64,000 nt of DNA from Rubrimonas sp036735545. GTDB lineage: Bacteria; Pseudomonadota; Alphaproteobacteria; Rhodobacterales; Rhodobacteraceae. The stretch spans positions 62,001 to 126,000 of the forward strand of contig DAINOD010000001.1 in NCBI GenBank assembly GCA_036735545.1, in the 5' to 3' direction. Each line of letters starts with the position of its first letter. Position 1 is the stretch's first letter. Below are positions 43,472 to 52,029 of the stretch, one piece after another. The notes beneath the pieces were generated by a model. It ran no database searches and was not told where the DNA came from. It saw only the letters and a list, made by a program, of their open reading frames with translations. Both the position numbers and the translations under genes were made by a program.

Positions 43472-45661
43472 ATGCCCGTGAGCGCGCCCACGGTCACGGT
43501 GGCGCTGCCCGCGCCGCTCGATCGCACCTTCGACTACGCCTGCCCGCCCGAGACCTTCCCCCACGGCCCCCCGCCCCGCGGCGCGCTGGTGGAGGCGCCC
43601 TTCGGCCGGACCTCGATGCTCGGCGTGGTCTGGGGCCCCGGCGGGACCGAGGGCGCGCCGGCGACGCTGAAGCCGCTCCTCCGCGCGCTCGACGTCCCCC
43701 CGCTCGGCGAGGGGCTGACGCGCTTTCTCGACCGCGCCGCGGACTGGACGCTGACGCCGGTGGGGCTGATGGCGCGCATGGCCACGCGCGCCCCGGGCCT
43801 CGGCGCGCCGCCGCCCGCCGCGCCGGCCTTTGTCGCCACCGGGGTCGCGCCCGACCGGCCGACCCCGGCCCGGACCCGCGCGCTGGCGGCGCTGGCCGAG
43901 TTCGGCGGCGCCCCCGTGCCCGGCCCGGCGCTGGCGCGCGCGGCGGGCGTCTCGGCCGGCGTGCTGGCGGGGCTGGAGGCCTGCGGCGCGCTGGCTCGGG
44001 TGATGGTCGAGCGCGACGCGCCGTGGCCCGCGCTCGACCCCGACCACGCGCCGCCCGCGCTGTCGCCCGCGCAGGGCGAGGCGGCGGCGGCGCTGCGCGC
44101 GGGCGCGGGGCGCTGGGGGGCGACGCTGCTGAAGGGCGTCACCGGCTCGGGCAAGACCGAGGTCTACCTGGAGGCGGTCGCGCAGACCCTGCGCCGCGGC
44201 GCGCAGGCGCTGGTGCTGCTGCCCGAGATCGCGCTGACCGCCAGCTTCATCGCCCGGCTGACCGCCCGCTTCGGCGCCGCGCCGGGGCAGTGGCACTCCG
44301 GCGTCCAGCCGGCGGAGCGGCGGCGGCTGTGGCGCGCGCTGCCCCACGGCGCGCCGGGGGTGGTGGTGGGCGCGCGCTCGGCGCTGTTCCTGCCCTTCGC
44401 ACGGCTCGGCCTGATCGTGGTGGACGAGGAGCACGACGGCGCCTTCAAGCAGGAGGACGGCGCGCTCTACCACGCCCGCGACATGGCGGTGCTGCGCGCC
44501 TCGACCGAAGGCGCGCAGGTGGTGCTCGCCTCCGCCACGCCCTCGCTGGAGAGCTGGGCCAACGCGCGCTCGGGCAAATACGCGCTGGTGGAGCTGCCCG
44601 AGCGCTTCGGCGCCGCCGTGCTGCCGCGGCTGGGGGCGGTGGACCTGCGCCGCGAGGGGCCGGAGCCGGGCCGCTGGATCGCCCCGCGCCTCGCGGCGGA
44701 GGTGGACGCGCGGATCGCGGCGGGGGAGCAGGCGCTGCTGTTTCTCAACCGGCGCGGTTATGCGCCGCTGACCGTCTGCCGCGCCTGCGGCTTTTTCGTC
44801 GAGTGCCCCGACTGCGACGCGCGGCTGGTCGAGCACCGCTTCCGCGGCCGCCTCGTCTGCCACCGCTGCGGCCACGCCGAGCCGGTCCCCGCCGCCTGCC
44901 CCGGCTGCGGCGCGGAGGGGAAGATGCACGCCGTCGGCCCCGGCGTGGAGCGGCTGGCGGAGGAGGCGGCGGCGCGCTGGCCGCAGGCGCGGGTGGCGGT
45001 GCTGTCCTCGGACGCCGTGGCGGGGCCCGAGGCGCTGCGGGCGCAGATCGACGCCATCGCCGAGGGCGGCGCCGACATCGTCATCGGCACGCAGGTGGCT
45101 GCGAAGGGGCACAACTTTCCGCTGCTGACGCTGGTGGGAGTGATCGACGCCGATCTGGGCCTCGGCAACGGCGACCTGCGCGCGGCCGAGCGGACGTTCC
45201 AGCTCATCCGCCAGGTCTCGGGCCGGGCCGGGCGGGCGGAGCGGCCGGGGCTGGCGCTGATCCAGACCGCCCAGCCCGAGCACCCGGTGATGCGCGCGCT
45301 GCTGACCGGCGACGAGGCGGCGTTCCTCGCCAGCGAGGCCGCCGCGCGCCGGGACGCCGGAATGCCGCCCTACGGCAGGCTTGCCGCGGCGATCCTGTCG
45401 GGAGCCGACGAGGCGCGCGTCTGGGCCGCGGCGCAGGCGCTGGCGCGCCATTCCGGGCTGTTCGAGGCGGCCGGCGCGCAGCTGTTCGGCCCCGTCGCCG
45501 CGCCGGTCGCGCGCATCCGCGGCCGCTGGCGGGTCCGCTTCCTGGCCAAGGCGCCGCGGGGCGTGGCGCTGCAGCCGGTCCTGCGCGCGTGGGTCGCCGC
45601 AGCGCCGCCCCCCTCCACGGTGCGGCTGGCGCTGGACGTGGACCCGCAGAGCTTTGCATGA
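43472..45661 (+). CDS. priA: Primosomal protein N' (replication restart helicase PriA)
   Basis: A 729-residue DNA helicase that reloads the replisome at stalled forks. N-terminal DNA-binding domain (LPAPLDRTFDYACP), Walker A KGVTGSGKTEVYLEA (about residues 220-233), DEEH box VVDEEHDGAFKQED, and the zinc-binding cluster of eight Cys in CRACGFFVECPDCDARL, CHRCGHAEPVPAACPGCG. Helicase motif VI is QVSGRAGRAERPG. ATG 43472 is taken; GTG 43478 is possible. Followed by a long hairpin-rich spacer. Confidence 0.96.
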   Translation: MPVSAPTVTVALPAPLDRTFDYACPPETFPHGPPPRGALVEAPFGRTSMLGVVWGPGGTEGAPATLKPLLRALDVPPLGEGLTRFLDRAADWTLTPVGLMARMATRAPGLGAPPPAAPAFVATGVAPDRPTPARTRALAALAEFGGAPVPGPALARAAGVSAGVLAGLEACGALARVMVERDAPWPALDPDHAPPALSPAQGEAAAALRAGAGRWGATLLKGVTGSGKTEVYLEAVAQTLRRGAQALVLLPEIALTASFIARLTARFGAAPGQWHSGVQPAERRRLWRALPHGAPGVVVGARSALFLPFARLGLIVVDEEHDGAFKQEDGALYHARDMAVLRASTEGAQVVLASATPSLESWANARSGKYALVELPERFGAAVLPRLGAVDLRREGPEPGRWIAPRLAAEVDARIAAGEQALLFLNRRGYAPLTVCRACGFFVECPDCDARLVEHRFRGRLVCHRCGHAEPVPAACPGCGAEGKMHAVGPGVERLAEEAAARWPQARVAVLSSDAVAGPEALRAQIDAIAEGGADIVIGTQVAAKGHNFPLLTLVGVIDADLGLGNGDLRAAERTFQLIRQVSGRAGRAERPGLALIQTAQPEHPVMRALLTGDEAAFLASEAAARRDAGMPPYGRLAAAILSGADEARVWAAAQALARHSGLFEAAGAQLFGPVAAPVARIRGRWRVRFLAKAPRGVALQPVLRAWVAAAPPPSTVRLALDVDPQSFA

Positions 45662-45740
45662 GGGGTCGAGGGTAGGTCGCCTACGGCGGAAGGAGTGCGA
45701 GGGAGGCGGCCAGTCGCGGCTGGCCCCGCGGCGCGCGTAA

Positions 45741-45763
45741 GCGACCTGCCGGTGGCAGGTCGC
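45741..45763. repeat. Perfect 10-bp hairpin in the priA downstream spacer
   Basis: GCGACCTGCC (45741-45750), loop GGT, GGCAGGTCGC (45754-45763). The left arm is also nearly complementary to 45671-45680, so two alternative folds are possible. Confidence 0.6.
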
Positions 45764-45800
45764 GCGCGACGCATCGGCGGAGGCGTGAGCCGAAGCCGAT

Positions 45801-45818
45801 CCCGGCGGCTCCGCCGGG
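45801..45818. repeat. Perfect 8-bp palindrome in the priA downstream spacer
   Basis: CCCGGCGG (45801-45808), CT, CCGCCGGG (45811-45818). With a realistic loop the stem is 7 bp. Confidence 0.5.
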
Positions 45819-45856
45819 TGAAACGGAGGGCTGCGGCGTCCGCCCGGGCGGCGCGA

Positions 45857-45887
45857 CAGCGACGTCCGCGGGGGGCGGACGTCGCTG
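45857..45887. repeat. Perfect 13-bp hairpin in the priA downstream spacer
   Basis: CAGCGACGTCCGC (45857-45869), loop GGGGG, GCGGACGTCGCTG (45875-45887). This is the strongest structure in the cluster. It could end transcription from priA or from the convergent gene. Confidence 0.65.
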
Positions 45888-45937
45888 CCCGGCGGCCCTT
45901 AAGCCACCGGGCGGGGCAAACGCAACCTACCGCGTGG

Positions 45938-45961
45938 GCCGCCGGGCGATGGCCCGGCGGC
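45938..45961. repeat. Perfect 10-bp hairpin in the priA downstream spacer
   Basis: GCCGCCGGGC (45938-45947), loop GATG, GCCCGGCGGC (45952-45961). Confidence 0.6.
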
Positions 45962-46078
45962 TGGATGTCGGGAGACCAGGCAAGCAGGGAGACTGAAGGC
46001 TCTGTGCGCAATCCCGCCTTGCCAGCGGCGATCGAGCCGGGGCCTGACCTGCGGGGGAGGGAACGCGTCCCGTCCCCT

Positions 46079-47038
46079 TCAGTGCAGCGCCTGTGCGAAG
46101 GTCGTCGCGTCCACGTTGCCGCCGGAGGCCACGACGATGACCGCGTCGCCCTCGCCCTCGCCACGCAGGGCGGCGGCCAAGGCCACGGCGCCGCCGGGCT
46201 CCAGCACCAGCTTCAGGCGAAGGAAGGCGGCCGCGACCGCCGCCATGGCCTCGGCGTCGCTCACTGCGATCCCCGGCCCGCAGAGGCGGCGCATGATCGG
46301 GAAGGTGATCTCGCCCGGCGAGGGCGTCACGATGGCGTCGCAGATCGAGCCGGAGGGGCGCGCGTTGCCCTCGCGCCGCCCGGAGGCCAGCGAGCGGGCG
46401 ACGTCGTCGAAGCCCTCCGGCTCCACGGGCCGCACGCGCAGGCCCGGCGCGGCGCGCTCCAGCGCGAGCGCCACGCCCGAGGTCAGGCCGCCGCCGCCGC
46501 AGCACACCAGCACGTCGGCCTCCGTCACGCCGGCGGCGGCGGCCTGCTCGGCGATCTCCAGCCCGCAGGCGCCCTGCCCCGCGATCACCCACGGGTCGTC
46601 GTAGGGGCGCACCAGCGTCAGCCCGTCACGCTCGGCGATGGCCGCGCCGATCTCCTCGCGGCTCTCGCCGCCGGCGCGGTCGTAGCTGACGACCTCGGCC
46701 CCGAGGGCGCGGGTGTTGGCGATCTTCAGCGCCGGCGCGTCGGCTGGCATGACGATGACCGCGCGCAGCCCCAGCATCCGCGCCGCCAGCGCCACCCCCT
46801 GCGCGTGGTTGCCCGAGGAATAGGCCAGCACCCCCCGCGCCTCCGGCCCCAGCGCCGAGAGCCGCGACCAGGCGCCGCGGAACTTGAACGAGCCGGTGCG
46901 CTGCAGGCATTCCGCCTTGACCAGCAAGCGCCGGCCGGCCTGCGCGTTCAGCAGATCGCTCTCCAGCAGCGGCGTGCGGACGGCGTGGCCGGCGAGGCGG
47001 CCCGCGGCGGCGGTCACGGCGTCGAAGTCGGGCGTCAT
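46079..47038 (-). CDS. Threonine dehydratase/ serine racemase-like PLP enzyme
   Basis: A 319-residue fold-type II PLP enzyme. The PLP Lys is in RTGSFKFRGAWSRL, the phosphate-binding Gly cluster is CCGGGGLTSGVALAL, and SSGNHAQGVALAA is the Asn/substrate loop. There is no C-terminal ACT regulatory domain, so it is the catabolic, short type (threonine ammonia-lyase, serine/threonine dehydratase or hydroxyaspartate-type); these cannot be told apart by eye. Its start overlaps the hydrolase stop by 4 nt. Last gene of the slt-HAD-hydrolase run. Confidence 0.9.
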   Translation of the reverse strand: MTPDFDAVTAAAGRLAGHAVRTPLLESDLLNAQAGRRLLVKAECLQRTGSFKFRGAWSRLSALGPEARGVLAYSSGNHAQGVALAARMLGLRAVIVMPADAPALKIANTRALGAEVVSYDRAGGESREEIGAAIAERDGLTLVRPYDDPWVIAGQGACGLEIAEQAAAAGVTEADVLVCCGGGGLTSGVALALERAAPGLRVRPVEPEGFDDVARSLASGRREGNARPSGSICDAIVTPSPGEITFPIMRRLCGPGIAVSDAEAMAAVAAAFLRLKLVLEPGGAVALAAALRGEGEGDAVIVVASGGNVDATTFAQALH

Positions 47039-47883
47039 GGGGAGGCTCCGGCGTCGGCCTGCGCGAGGAGGACGCGGATCGCCTCCACGGCGGCGGGTTC
47101 GTCGAGGAAAGGCGCGTGGCCGCGGCCGGGAACTTCGGCGACGGCGAGGTCGGGGCGGCGGGCGCGCATCTGCGCCAGCGTCTCGGCGGTCAGCACGAGC
47201 GAGTTTGCGCCGCGGATCGCCAGCATGGGCGCGCCCGCCAGCGCGTCGAACAGCGGCCAGAGGTCGGGCAGCGGCTGCTCCAGCGCCGCGAGCGTGGCGT
47301 CGGCGAGGGCGGGGTCGAAGTCGCGCGCCGGGCGGCCGTCGCGGTCGGCGAACAGCCGGCGCGCGTAGGCGTCCCACCCGGCGTCGTCGAGGTCGAAGGC
47401 GTGTCGCTGCCCGCCGCGCAACATGGCCGCCGCGGTCGCCCAGTCGGGCAGCGTGGCGGGGGTGGCCGAGAGGATGGCGGCGATGACCCGCAGCGCCTCA
47501 GGGTCGATCTCGGGGCCGACGTCGTTCACCACCGCCGCGGCGACGAGGCCCGGTCGCGCGGCCGCCAGCGCCATCGTCTGCAGCCCGCCGCGCGAGGTGC
47601 CGACGAAGGCCGCGCGGCGCACCCCGAGCGCGTCGAGCAGGCCGAGGATGTCGGCGACCTCCTGGGCGACGGTGTAGGTTGCGGGATCGGCGTGATCCGA
47701 GCCGCCGCGGCCGCGCATCTCGGGCCGGATCAGCCGGCGGTCGAGCCAGCCCGCGAGAGGGTCGAAATCGCGCGCCACGCGGCTGAGGCCGGGCAGGCAG
47801 ACGACGGGCAGGCCGGGGCGGTCGTCGTCCAGATAGCGCAGCCGCACGCCGTCGGGCGCGGTCCAGAACGCGGCGCGGCTCAT
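47035..47883 (-). CDS. Alpha/beta hydrolase
   Basis: A 282-residue alpha/beta-hydrolase-fold enzyme. Blocks: VVCLPGLSRVARDFDPLA (oxyanion region), PEMRGRGGSDHAD, nucleophile elbow FVGTSRGGLQTMALA (Ser in GTSRGG) and a C-terminal His in EVPGRGHAPFLDEPAA. The type resembles small-ester or lactone hydrolases; substrate unknown. Its ATG (47883) overlaps the HAD stop and its stop overlaps the dehydratase start, so the three are likely coupled. Confidence 0.88.
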   Translation of the reverse strand: MSRAAFWTAPDGVRLRYLDDDRPGLPVVCLPGLSRVARDFDPLAGWLDRRLIRPEMRGRGGSDHADPATYTVAQEVADILGLLDALGVRRAAFVGTSRGGLQTMALAAARPGLVAAAVVNDVGPEIDPEALRVIAAILSATPATLPDWATAAAMLRGGQRHAFDLDDAGWDAYARRLFADRDGRPARDFDPALADATLAALEQPLPDLWPLFDALAGAPMLAIRGANSLVLTAETLAQMRARRPDLAVAEVPGRGHAPFLDEPAAVEAIRVLLAQADAGASP

Positions 47884-48566
47884 GCGGCGGCCAACCGGGG
47901 CACGGCGGTCAGGTCGGGGGCGACATGGGCGGGCCGCCAGGGCAGCCGCTCCATCGGCGCGCCGGCGCGGTTGACCCACAGCGCGGCGAAGCCGGCCCCC
48001 GTGGCGCAGGCGGCGTCCCAGCCGTTGGCGCTGACGAACAGCGCCTCGGCGGACGGAACGCCGGTGCGGCTCTCGACCAGCGCGTAGACGGACGGGTGCG
48101 GCTTGAAGACGCCGACCTCCTCGACGCTGATCGAGGGCTCCAGCAGATCGGCCACGCCCGCGGCGGCGACGGCGGCCTCCAGCATGCCGGGCGAGCCGTT
48201 GGACAGGATCACCGCGCGCGTCCCCTGCGCCTTCAGCGCTGCGAGCATGGCGGGAACCTCCGGAAAGGCGGGCAGCGCGTGGTAGATCGCCATCAGCCGC
48301 CCGCGCAGGGGCGCGTCGTCGGACAGGCCCTGCGCCTCCAGCGCATAATCCAGCGCGTCGCGCGTCACGCTCCAGAAATCGGCGTGGACGCCGGCCACCG
48401 AGCGCAACCAGCTGTAGGCGAGCTGCTTGGCCCGCCACGTCTCGGCGAGCTGCGGCCAGGCCTTGCCCAGCCGCTCCCCGCCAGGCTCGGCCGCAGCCGC
48501 TCGGGCGGCGGCCGCGACGTCGAACAGCGTGCCATAGGCGTCGAAGACGCAGAGACGGACGGGCAT
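47880..48566 (-). CDS. Haloacid dehalogenase type II
   Basis: A 228-residue HAD enzyme of the L-2-haloacid dehalogenase group. Motif I VFDAYGTLFDV (nucleophile Asp8 region), motif II VILSNGSPGML, motif III Lys in EEVGVFKPHPSVY, and motif IV FVSANGWDAACATGAGF. The order and the SNG and SANGWD signatures match type II dehalogenases, which hydrolyse (S)-2-haloacids; natural substrate in this organism is not known. Ten nt from the transglycosylase stop. Confidence 0.9.
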   Translation of the reverse strand: MPVRLCVFDAYGTLFDVAAAARAAAAEPGGERLGKAWPQLAETWRAKQLAYSWLRSVAGVHADFWSVTRDALDYALEAQGLSDDAPLRGRLMAIYHALPAFPEVPAMLAALKAQGTRAVILSNGSPGMLEAAVAAAGVADLLEPSISVEEVGVFKPHPSVYALVESRTGVPSAEALFVSANGWDAACATGAGFAALWVNRAGAPMERLPWRPAHVAPDLTAVPRLAAA

Positions 48567-48576
48567 CGCGCCCCTT

Positions 48577-50517
48577 TCAAAGCCGGGTCAGGGACCCAGC
48601 ATAGGACGGGGCCTTCGCGGCGCCCAGCCGGGCGCGGTAGATGTGAAGTCCCTCCATGACGCGATGGACGTAGTTGCGCGTCTCGTAGAAGGGGATGTGC
48701 TCGATCCAGTCGATCGGGTCCACGCCCGGCCGCCGCGGGTCGCCGTAGCGGCCGAGCCACTGGTCCACCCGGCCCGGCCCCGCGTTGTAGGCCGCCGCCG
48801 CCAGCATCGGGGTCTGGGCGTAGCGGGCGAGCATCTCGGCGAGATAGGTCTGGCCGAGGCGCACGTTGTAGGCGGGGTCGCGGGTCAGCGCGTTCAGGTC
48901 GTAGCGCACGCCGAGGTCGCGGGAGACCTTCTGCGCGGTCGCCGGCATGAGCTGCATCAACCCGCGCGCGCCGGCGGGGCTGACGGCGGCGGGGTTCATC
49001 TCGCTCTCCTGCCGCGCGATGGCGAGCGCCTTGGCGGGCTCGACCGCGCGGGCCGTCGTCACGACGTCGACCACCGGATAGTAGATGTCCATCAAGACAT
49101 GGCCGTGGCGCACCGCCTGCTTGCCGGTCACGACCGCGCCGTCCGGCCGGCCGATGGCGGTTGCGAGCGCGCCCAGCGCCGCGAAGTCCTCGCGCGCCGT
49201 CAGGCTGCGCGACAGCGAGGCGACGAAGGCGCGCGCGTCGCCGTCGCGCCCCGCCGCCTGCAGAAGCGAGATGGCGCGCGCGGTGTCGTTGCGGCCGAGC
49301 CGTGGGCGCCAGTCCGCCGCCCCGTCGCGGGCGGCGAGCGCGGCGGTGGGGTCGCGGCCGATCTTCTCGGCGGCGAGCTGACCGTAGAAGCTGGTCGGGT
49401 GCTCGGCGCCGCGGGCGTACCACTCGCGGGCGCGGGCCTGGTCGCCCATCGCCTCGTAGGCGCGGCCCATCCAGTAGCCGCCGCGGCCGAGGCTGATCGG
49501 CGTGGCGACGTCGTCGTAGTGACGACGGAAGTGCTGGGCGGCGCGGGCTGGGTCGCGCATCCCCTGCAGCGCGATCCAGCCCGACAGCCATTCGAGGTCG
49601 GCGAACTCGGCTCCGCTGGTCAGGTGGTGCTGGCTGGCCAAGCGGTAGGCTTCGGCGACGCGGCCGTCGCGAAAGGCGCGGCGGGCGTAGGTCGCGCGGC
49701 GGTCGGCCCAGACGTCGGGCCGGCCCAGCGCCTCGGCCGAGCCGGTGCGGGTCATCAGCAACTGCTCCGCCTCGGCCTCGCGCCCCGAGCGGGCGCGCCA
49801 CAGGAAGCGCTCCCACGCGAGGCCGGGGTCGGCCGAGAGCCGCGCGGGCACGGCGGCGATCAGCCGGTCCACGCCCGGCGCGCGGGCGCGCAGGGCCAGA
49901 CGCGCCTCGGCCAGCGCGCGCCAGCCGTCGTCGACCAGCGGCAGCACCTGGCGGGCCTGCTGCTCGGCGCCCCGCCAGAGCATCGCGTCGAGCCGCTGGG
50001 GGGCCAGCCGGCGGGTCAGCGCGGCGTGATCGCGCGTGAAGGCGGCGAATTCGGCGTTGCTGAGCGTGAGCGACGTCCAGGCGGCGGCGAGCGTCGCCTC
50101 CCCCGCCGCGCCGCCCTGCGCCGCGGCCAGCCGCAGCGCGCCCGTCCCGGTGGCGGGGGCCCGGCCGCCGAAGAAGGCGACGACCTCGCCGCCGGGCAGC
50201 GAGGCCGGCATCGCGCGCTCGGCCTCGACGCGCAGGGCGACCATCCGCGGCCAGTCGGGGCGGCGGTCGAGCATCGCGCGCATCTCGGAGAACCCGCCCT
50301 GCCCAGCCAGCAGCCGCCGCCATGCGGCGATCTCCGCCACCACGGGGTCGGAGGCCCGCGCCGCCGCCTGCGCCGCGCCGGCGTGGTCGTTGGCGTCCGC
50401 CCGCGCCAGCGCCGCCGCCAAGGCCGAGGCGTCCGCTCCCTGCGTCGCCGCCGCCGGCGCGCCGCCAAGCGCGCCCGTCACTGCGAGCGCCGCCATGATC
50501 CTGCCAAATACCGTCAT
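48577..50517 (-). CDS. Soluble lytic murein transglycosylase (Slt70-like)
   Basis: A 646-residue periplasmic enzyme: signal peptide (MTVFGRIMAALAVTGALGG, cut near AAAT), a long superhelical all-alpha region (about 40-470, many Ala/Arg helices such as GRAYEAMGDQARAREWYARG), and a C-terminal SLT domain. The catalytic Glu is in LAIARQESEMNPAAVSPAGA, followed by GLMQLMPATAQKV and AAAYNAGPGRVDQWL. It cuts peptidoglycan forming 1,6-anhydro ends. First gene of the minus-strand run; divergent from dapA across 162 nt. Confidence 0.93.
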   Translation of the reverse strand: MTVFGRIMAALAVTGALGGAPAAATQGADASALAAALARADANDHAGAAQAAARASDPVVAEIAAWRRLLAGQGGFSEMRAMLDRRPDWPRMVALRVEAERAMPASLPGGEVVAFFGGRAPATGTGALRLAAAQGGAAGEATLAAAWTSLTLSNAEFAAFTRDHAALTRRLAPQRLDAMLWRGAEQQARQVLPLVDDGWRALAEARLALRARAPGVDRLIAAVPARLSADPGLAWERFLWRARSGREAEAEQLLMTRTGSAEALGRPDVWADRRATYARRAFRDGRVAEAYRLASQHHLTSGAEFADLEWLSGWIALQGMRDPARAAQHFRRHYDDVATPISLGRGGYWMGRAYEAMGDQARAREWYARGAEHPTSFYGQLAAEKIGRDPTAALAARDGAADWRPRLGRNDTARAISLLQAAGRDGDARAFVASLSRSLTAREDFAALGALATAIGRPDGAVVTGKQAVRHGHVLMDIYYPVVDVVTTARAVEPAKALAIARQESEMNPAAVSPAGARGLMQLMPATAQKVSRDLGVRYDLNALTRDPAYNVRLGQTYLAEMLARYAQTPMLAAAAYNAGPGRVDQWLGRYGDPRRPGVDPIDWIEHIPFYETRNYVHRVMEGLHIYRARLGAAKAPSYAGSLTRL

Positions 50518-50620
50518 CTTCCCGCCTGCATCCTGCGCCAAAGGGTTTTGCGCCGGGGTTGTCTCCGCGGTCGCGCTGCGCGCAGACCCTAGCACGCGCG
50601 CGACGGACTGTGAGCCCCGC

Positions 50621-50649
50621 TTGTCGCGCGGGCGCATCGCGGATAGCTT
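50621..50649 (+). promoter_or_regulatory. Probable dapA promoter
   Basis: TTGTCG (50621-50626), a 17-nt spacer, TAGCTT (50644-50649), ending 30 nt before the dapA ATG. The -35 element and spacing are good; the -10 is moderate. It lies on the dapA side of the 162-nt slt/dapA divergent spacer. Confidence 0.5.
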
Positions 50650-50679
50650 CGCCGCCTTCTTCGGCAGGGGGTCCGCAGC

Positions 50680-51552
50680 ATGTTCCGGGGGTCGATCACG
50701 GCGCTCGTCACGCCATTCCGCGACGGCGCGCTGGACGAGGCGGCGCTGCGGGGCCTGGTCGAGTGGCAGATTGCGGAAGGGTCGAACGGGCTGGTCCCGG
50801 TCGGCACCACCGGCGAGAGCCCCACGCTCAGCCACGACGAGCACGAGCGCGTCATCGAGATCGTGGTCGAAACCGCGGCGAAGCGCGTGCCGGTCATCGC
50901 CGGAGCCGGCTCCAACAACACGGTCGAGGCGGTGCGTTTCGTGAAGCACGCCGAGGCGGTCGGCGCCGACGCCGCGCTGGTCGTGACGCCCTACTACAAC
51001 AAGCCCGGCCAGCGCGGGCTGGTCGCGCATTTCGCCACGCTGCACGACGCCTGCGCCCTGCCCATCTTCATCTACAACATCCCCGGCCGCAGCGTGATCG
51101 ACATGACGCCCGAGACGATGGGCGATCTGGCGAAGCTGCCCCGCATCGTCGGCGTGAAGGACGCGACGGGCGACGTGGTGCGCGTGTCGAGGCAGCGCGC
51201 CGCCTGCGGACCCGACTTCATCCAGCTTTCGGGCGAGGACGCCTCGGCGCTGGGCTTCAACGCCCATGGCGGCGCCGGCTGCATCTCGGTCACCGCCAAC
51301 GTGGCCCCGCGCCTCTGCGCGGAGTTCCAGGCCGCCTCGCTGGCCGGCGACCACGCGACGGCGCTGGCGATCCAGGACCGGCTGATGCCGCTGCACACCG
51401 CGTTGTTCGTCGAGAGCAACCCCTGTCCGGCCAAGTTCGCCCTGTCGCTGCTGGGCAAATGCGCCGAGGATGTGCGGCTGCCGCTGGTTCCGGTTTCGGA
51501 CGCCACGCGCGAGCAGGTGCGGGCCGCCATGGCCCACGCCGGGCTGATCTGA
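50680..51552 (+). CDS. dapA: 4-hydroxy-tetrahydrodipicolinate synthase
   Basis: A 290-residue class I aldolase, first committed step of lysine and diaminopimelate synthesis. Pyruvate site VPVGTTGESPTLSHDEH, catalytic Tyr in FIYNIPGRSVIDM, and the Schiff-base Lys in IVGVKDATGDVVRVS. Length is typical. It leads a run dapA-smpB-GNAT-AhpD-like-OmpA with tiny gaps or overlaps; the smpB ATG follows after 3 nt. dapA-smpB adjacency is common in alphaproteobacteria. Confidence 0.97.
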   Translation: MFRGSITALVTPFRDGALDEAALRGLVEWQIAEGSNGLVPVGTTGESPTLSHDEHERVIEIVVETAAKRVPVIAGAGSNNTVEAVRFVKHAEAVGADAALVVTPYYNKPGQRGLVAHFATLHDACALPIFIYNIPGRSVIDMTPETMGDLAKLPRIVGVKDATGDVVRVSRQRAACGPDFIQLSGEDASALGFNAHGGAGCISVTANVAPRLCAEFQAASLAGDHATALAIQDRLMPLHTALFVESNPCPAKFALSLLGKCAEDVRLPLVPVSDATREQVRAAMAHAGLI

Positions 51553-51555
51553 GCC

Positions 51556-52029
51556 ATGGCCGCCGTCACCAAGGACGGCCGGAAGATCGTCGCGGAGAAC
51601 CGCAAGGCCCGGCACAGCTATTTCATCCAGGACGACCTCGAGGCCGGCATCATGCTGGTGGGCTCGGAGGTGAAGGCGTTGCGCCAGGGCGGGGCGAACA
51701 TCGCCGAGAGCTACGCCAGCGTCGAGGGCGGCGAGCTGTGGCTGGTCAACGGCTACATCCCCCAGTTCAAGCAGGCCAAGACCTTCGGCCACGAGGAGCG
51801 GCGGCGGCGCAAGCTGCTGGTGAACGCGAAGGAGCTGGCCAAGCTGGCGCAGGGCGTCGGGCGGGAAGGCATGACCATCGTCCCGCTGGAGCTGTACTTC
51901 AACCAGAAGGGGCTGGCGAAGCTCAAGCTCGGCGTCGCCAAGGGCAAGAAGCTGGCCGACAAGCGCGACACCGAGAAGGCGCGCGACTGGGCCCGCGACA
52001 AGGCCCGCCTGATGAAGGCGCGCGGGTGA
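51556..52029 (+). CDS. smpB: SsrA-binding protein SmpB
   Basis: A 157-residue RNA-binding protein that brings tmRNA to stalled ribosomes. Family blocks: AENRKARHSYFIQDDLEAGI, VGSEVKALRQGGANIAESYA, and the C-terminal basic tail (DKRDTEKARDWARDKARLMK) that reads the empty mRNA channel. Length is normal. The next gene starts at a GTG inside its stop codon. The ssrA gene itself is not in the window. Confidence 0.97.
   Translation: MAAVTKDGRKIVAENRKARHSYFIQDDLEAGIMLVGSEVKALRQGGANIAESYASVEGGELWLVNGYIPQFKQAKTFGHEERRRRKLLVNAKELAKLAQGVGREGMTIVPLELYFNQKGLAKLKLGVAKGKKLADKRDTEKARDWARDKARLMKARG

Larger units (their letters stand above)
45662..46078. other. Gene-free 417-nt stretch with a hairpin cluster
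   Basis: No credible coding sequence on either strand between convergent priA and the threonine-dehydratase-like gene. The first 300 nt hold at least six perfect short inverted repeats: 45672-45684 (GTAGG/CCTAC), 45708-45725, 45741-45763, 45801-45818, 45857-45887 and 45938-45961. Related motifs recur: GGTAGGTCGC at 45671 is almost the complement of GCGACCTGCC at 45741, and ACCTACC recurs at 45925-45931. The last 110 nt have no clear structure. It may be a terminator array, a structured RNA, or palindromic repeats of the REP type. Confidence 0.6.

Noticed and set aside
45662..46078. tRNA or small RNA of a known class in the hairpin cluster
   Set aside because: No T-loop, anticodon arm or CCA end fits, and no known RNA motif was recognised.
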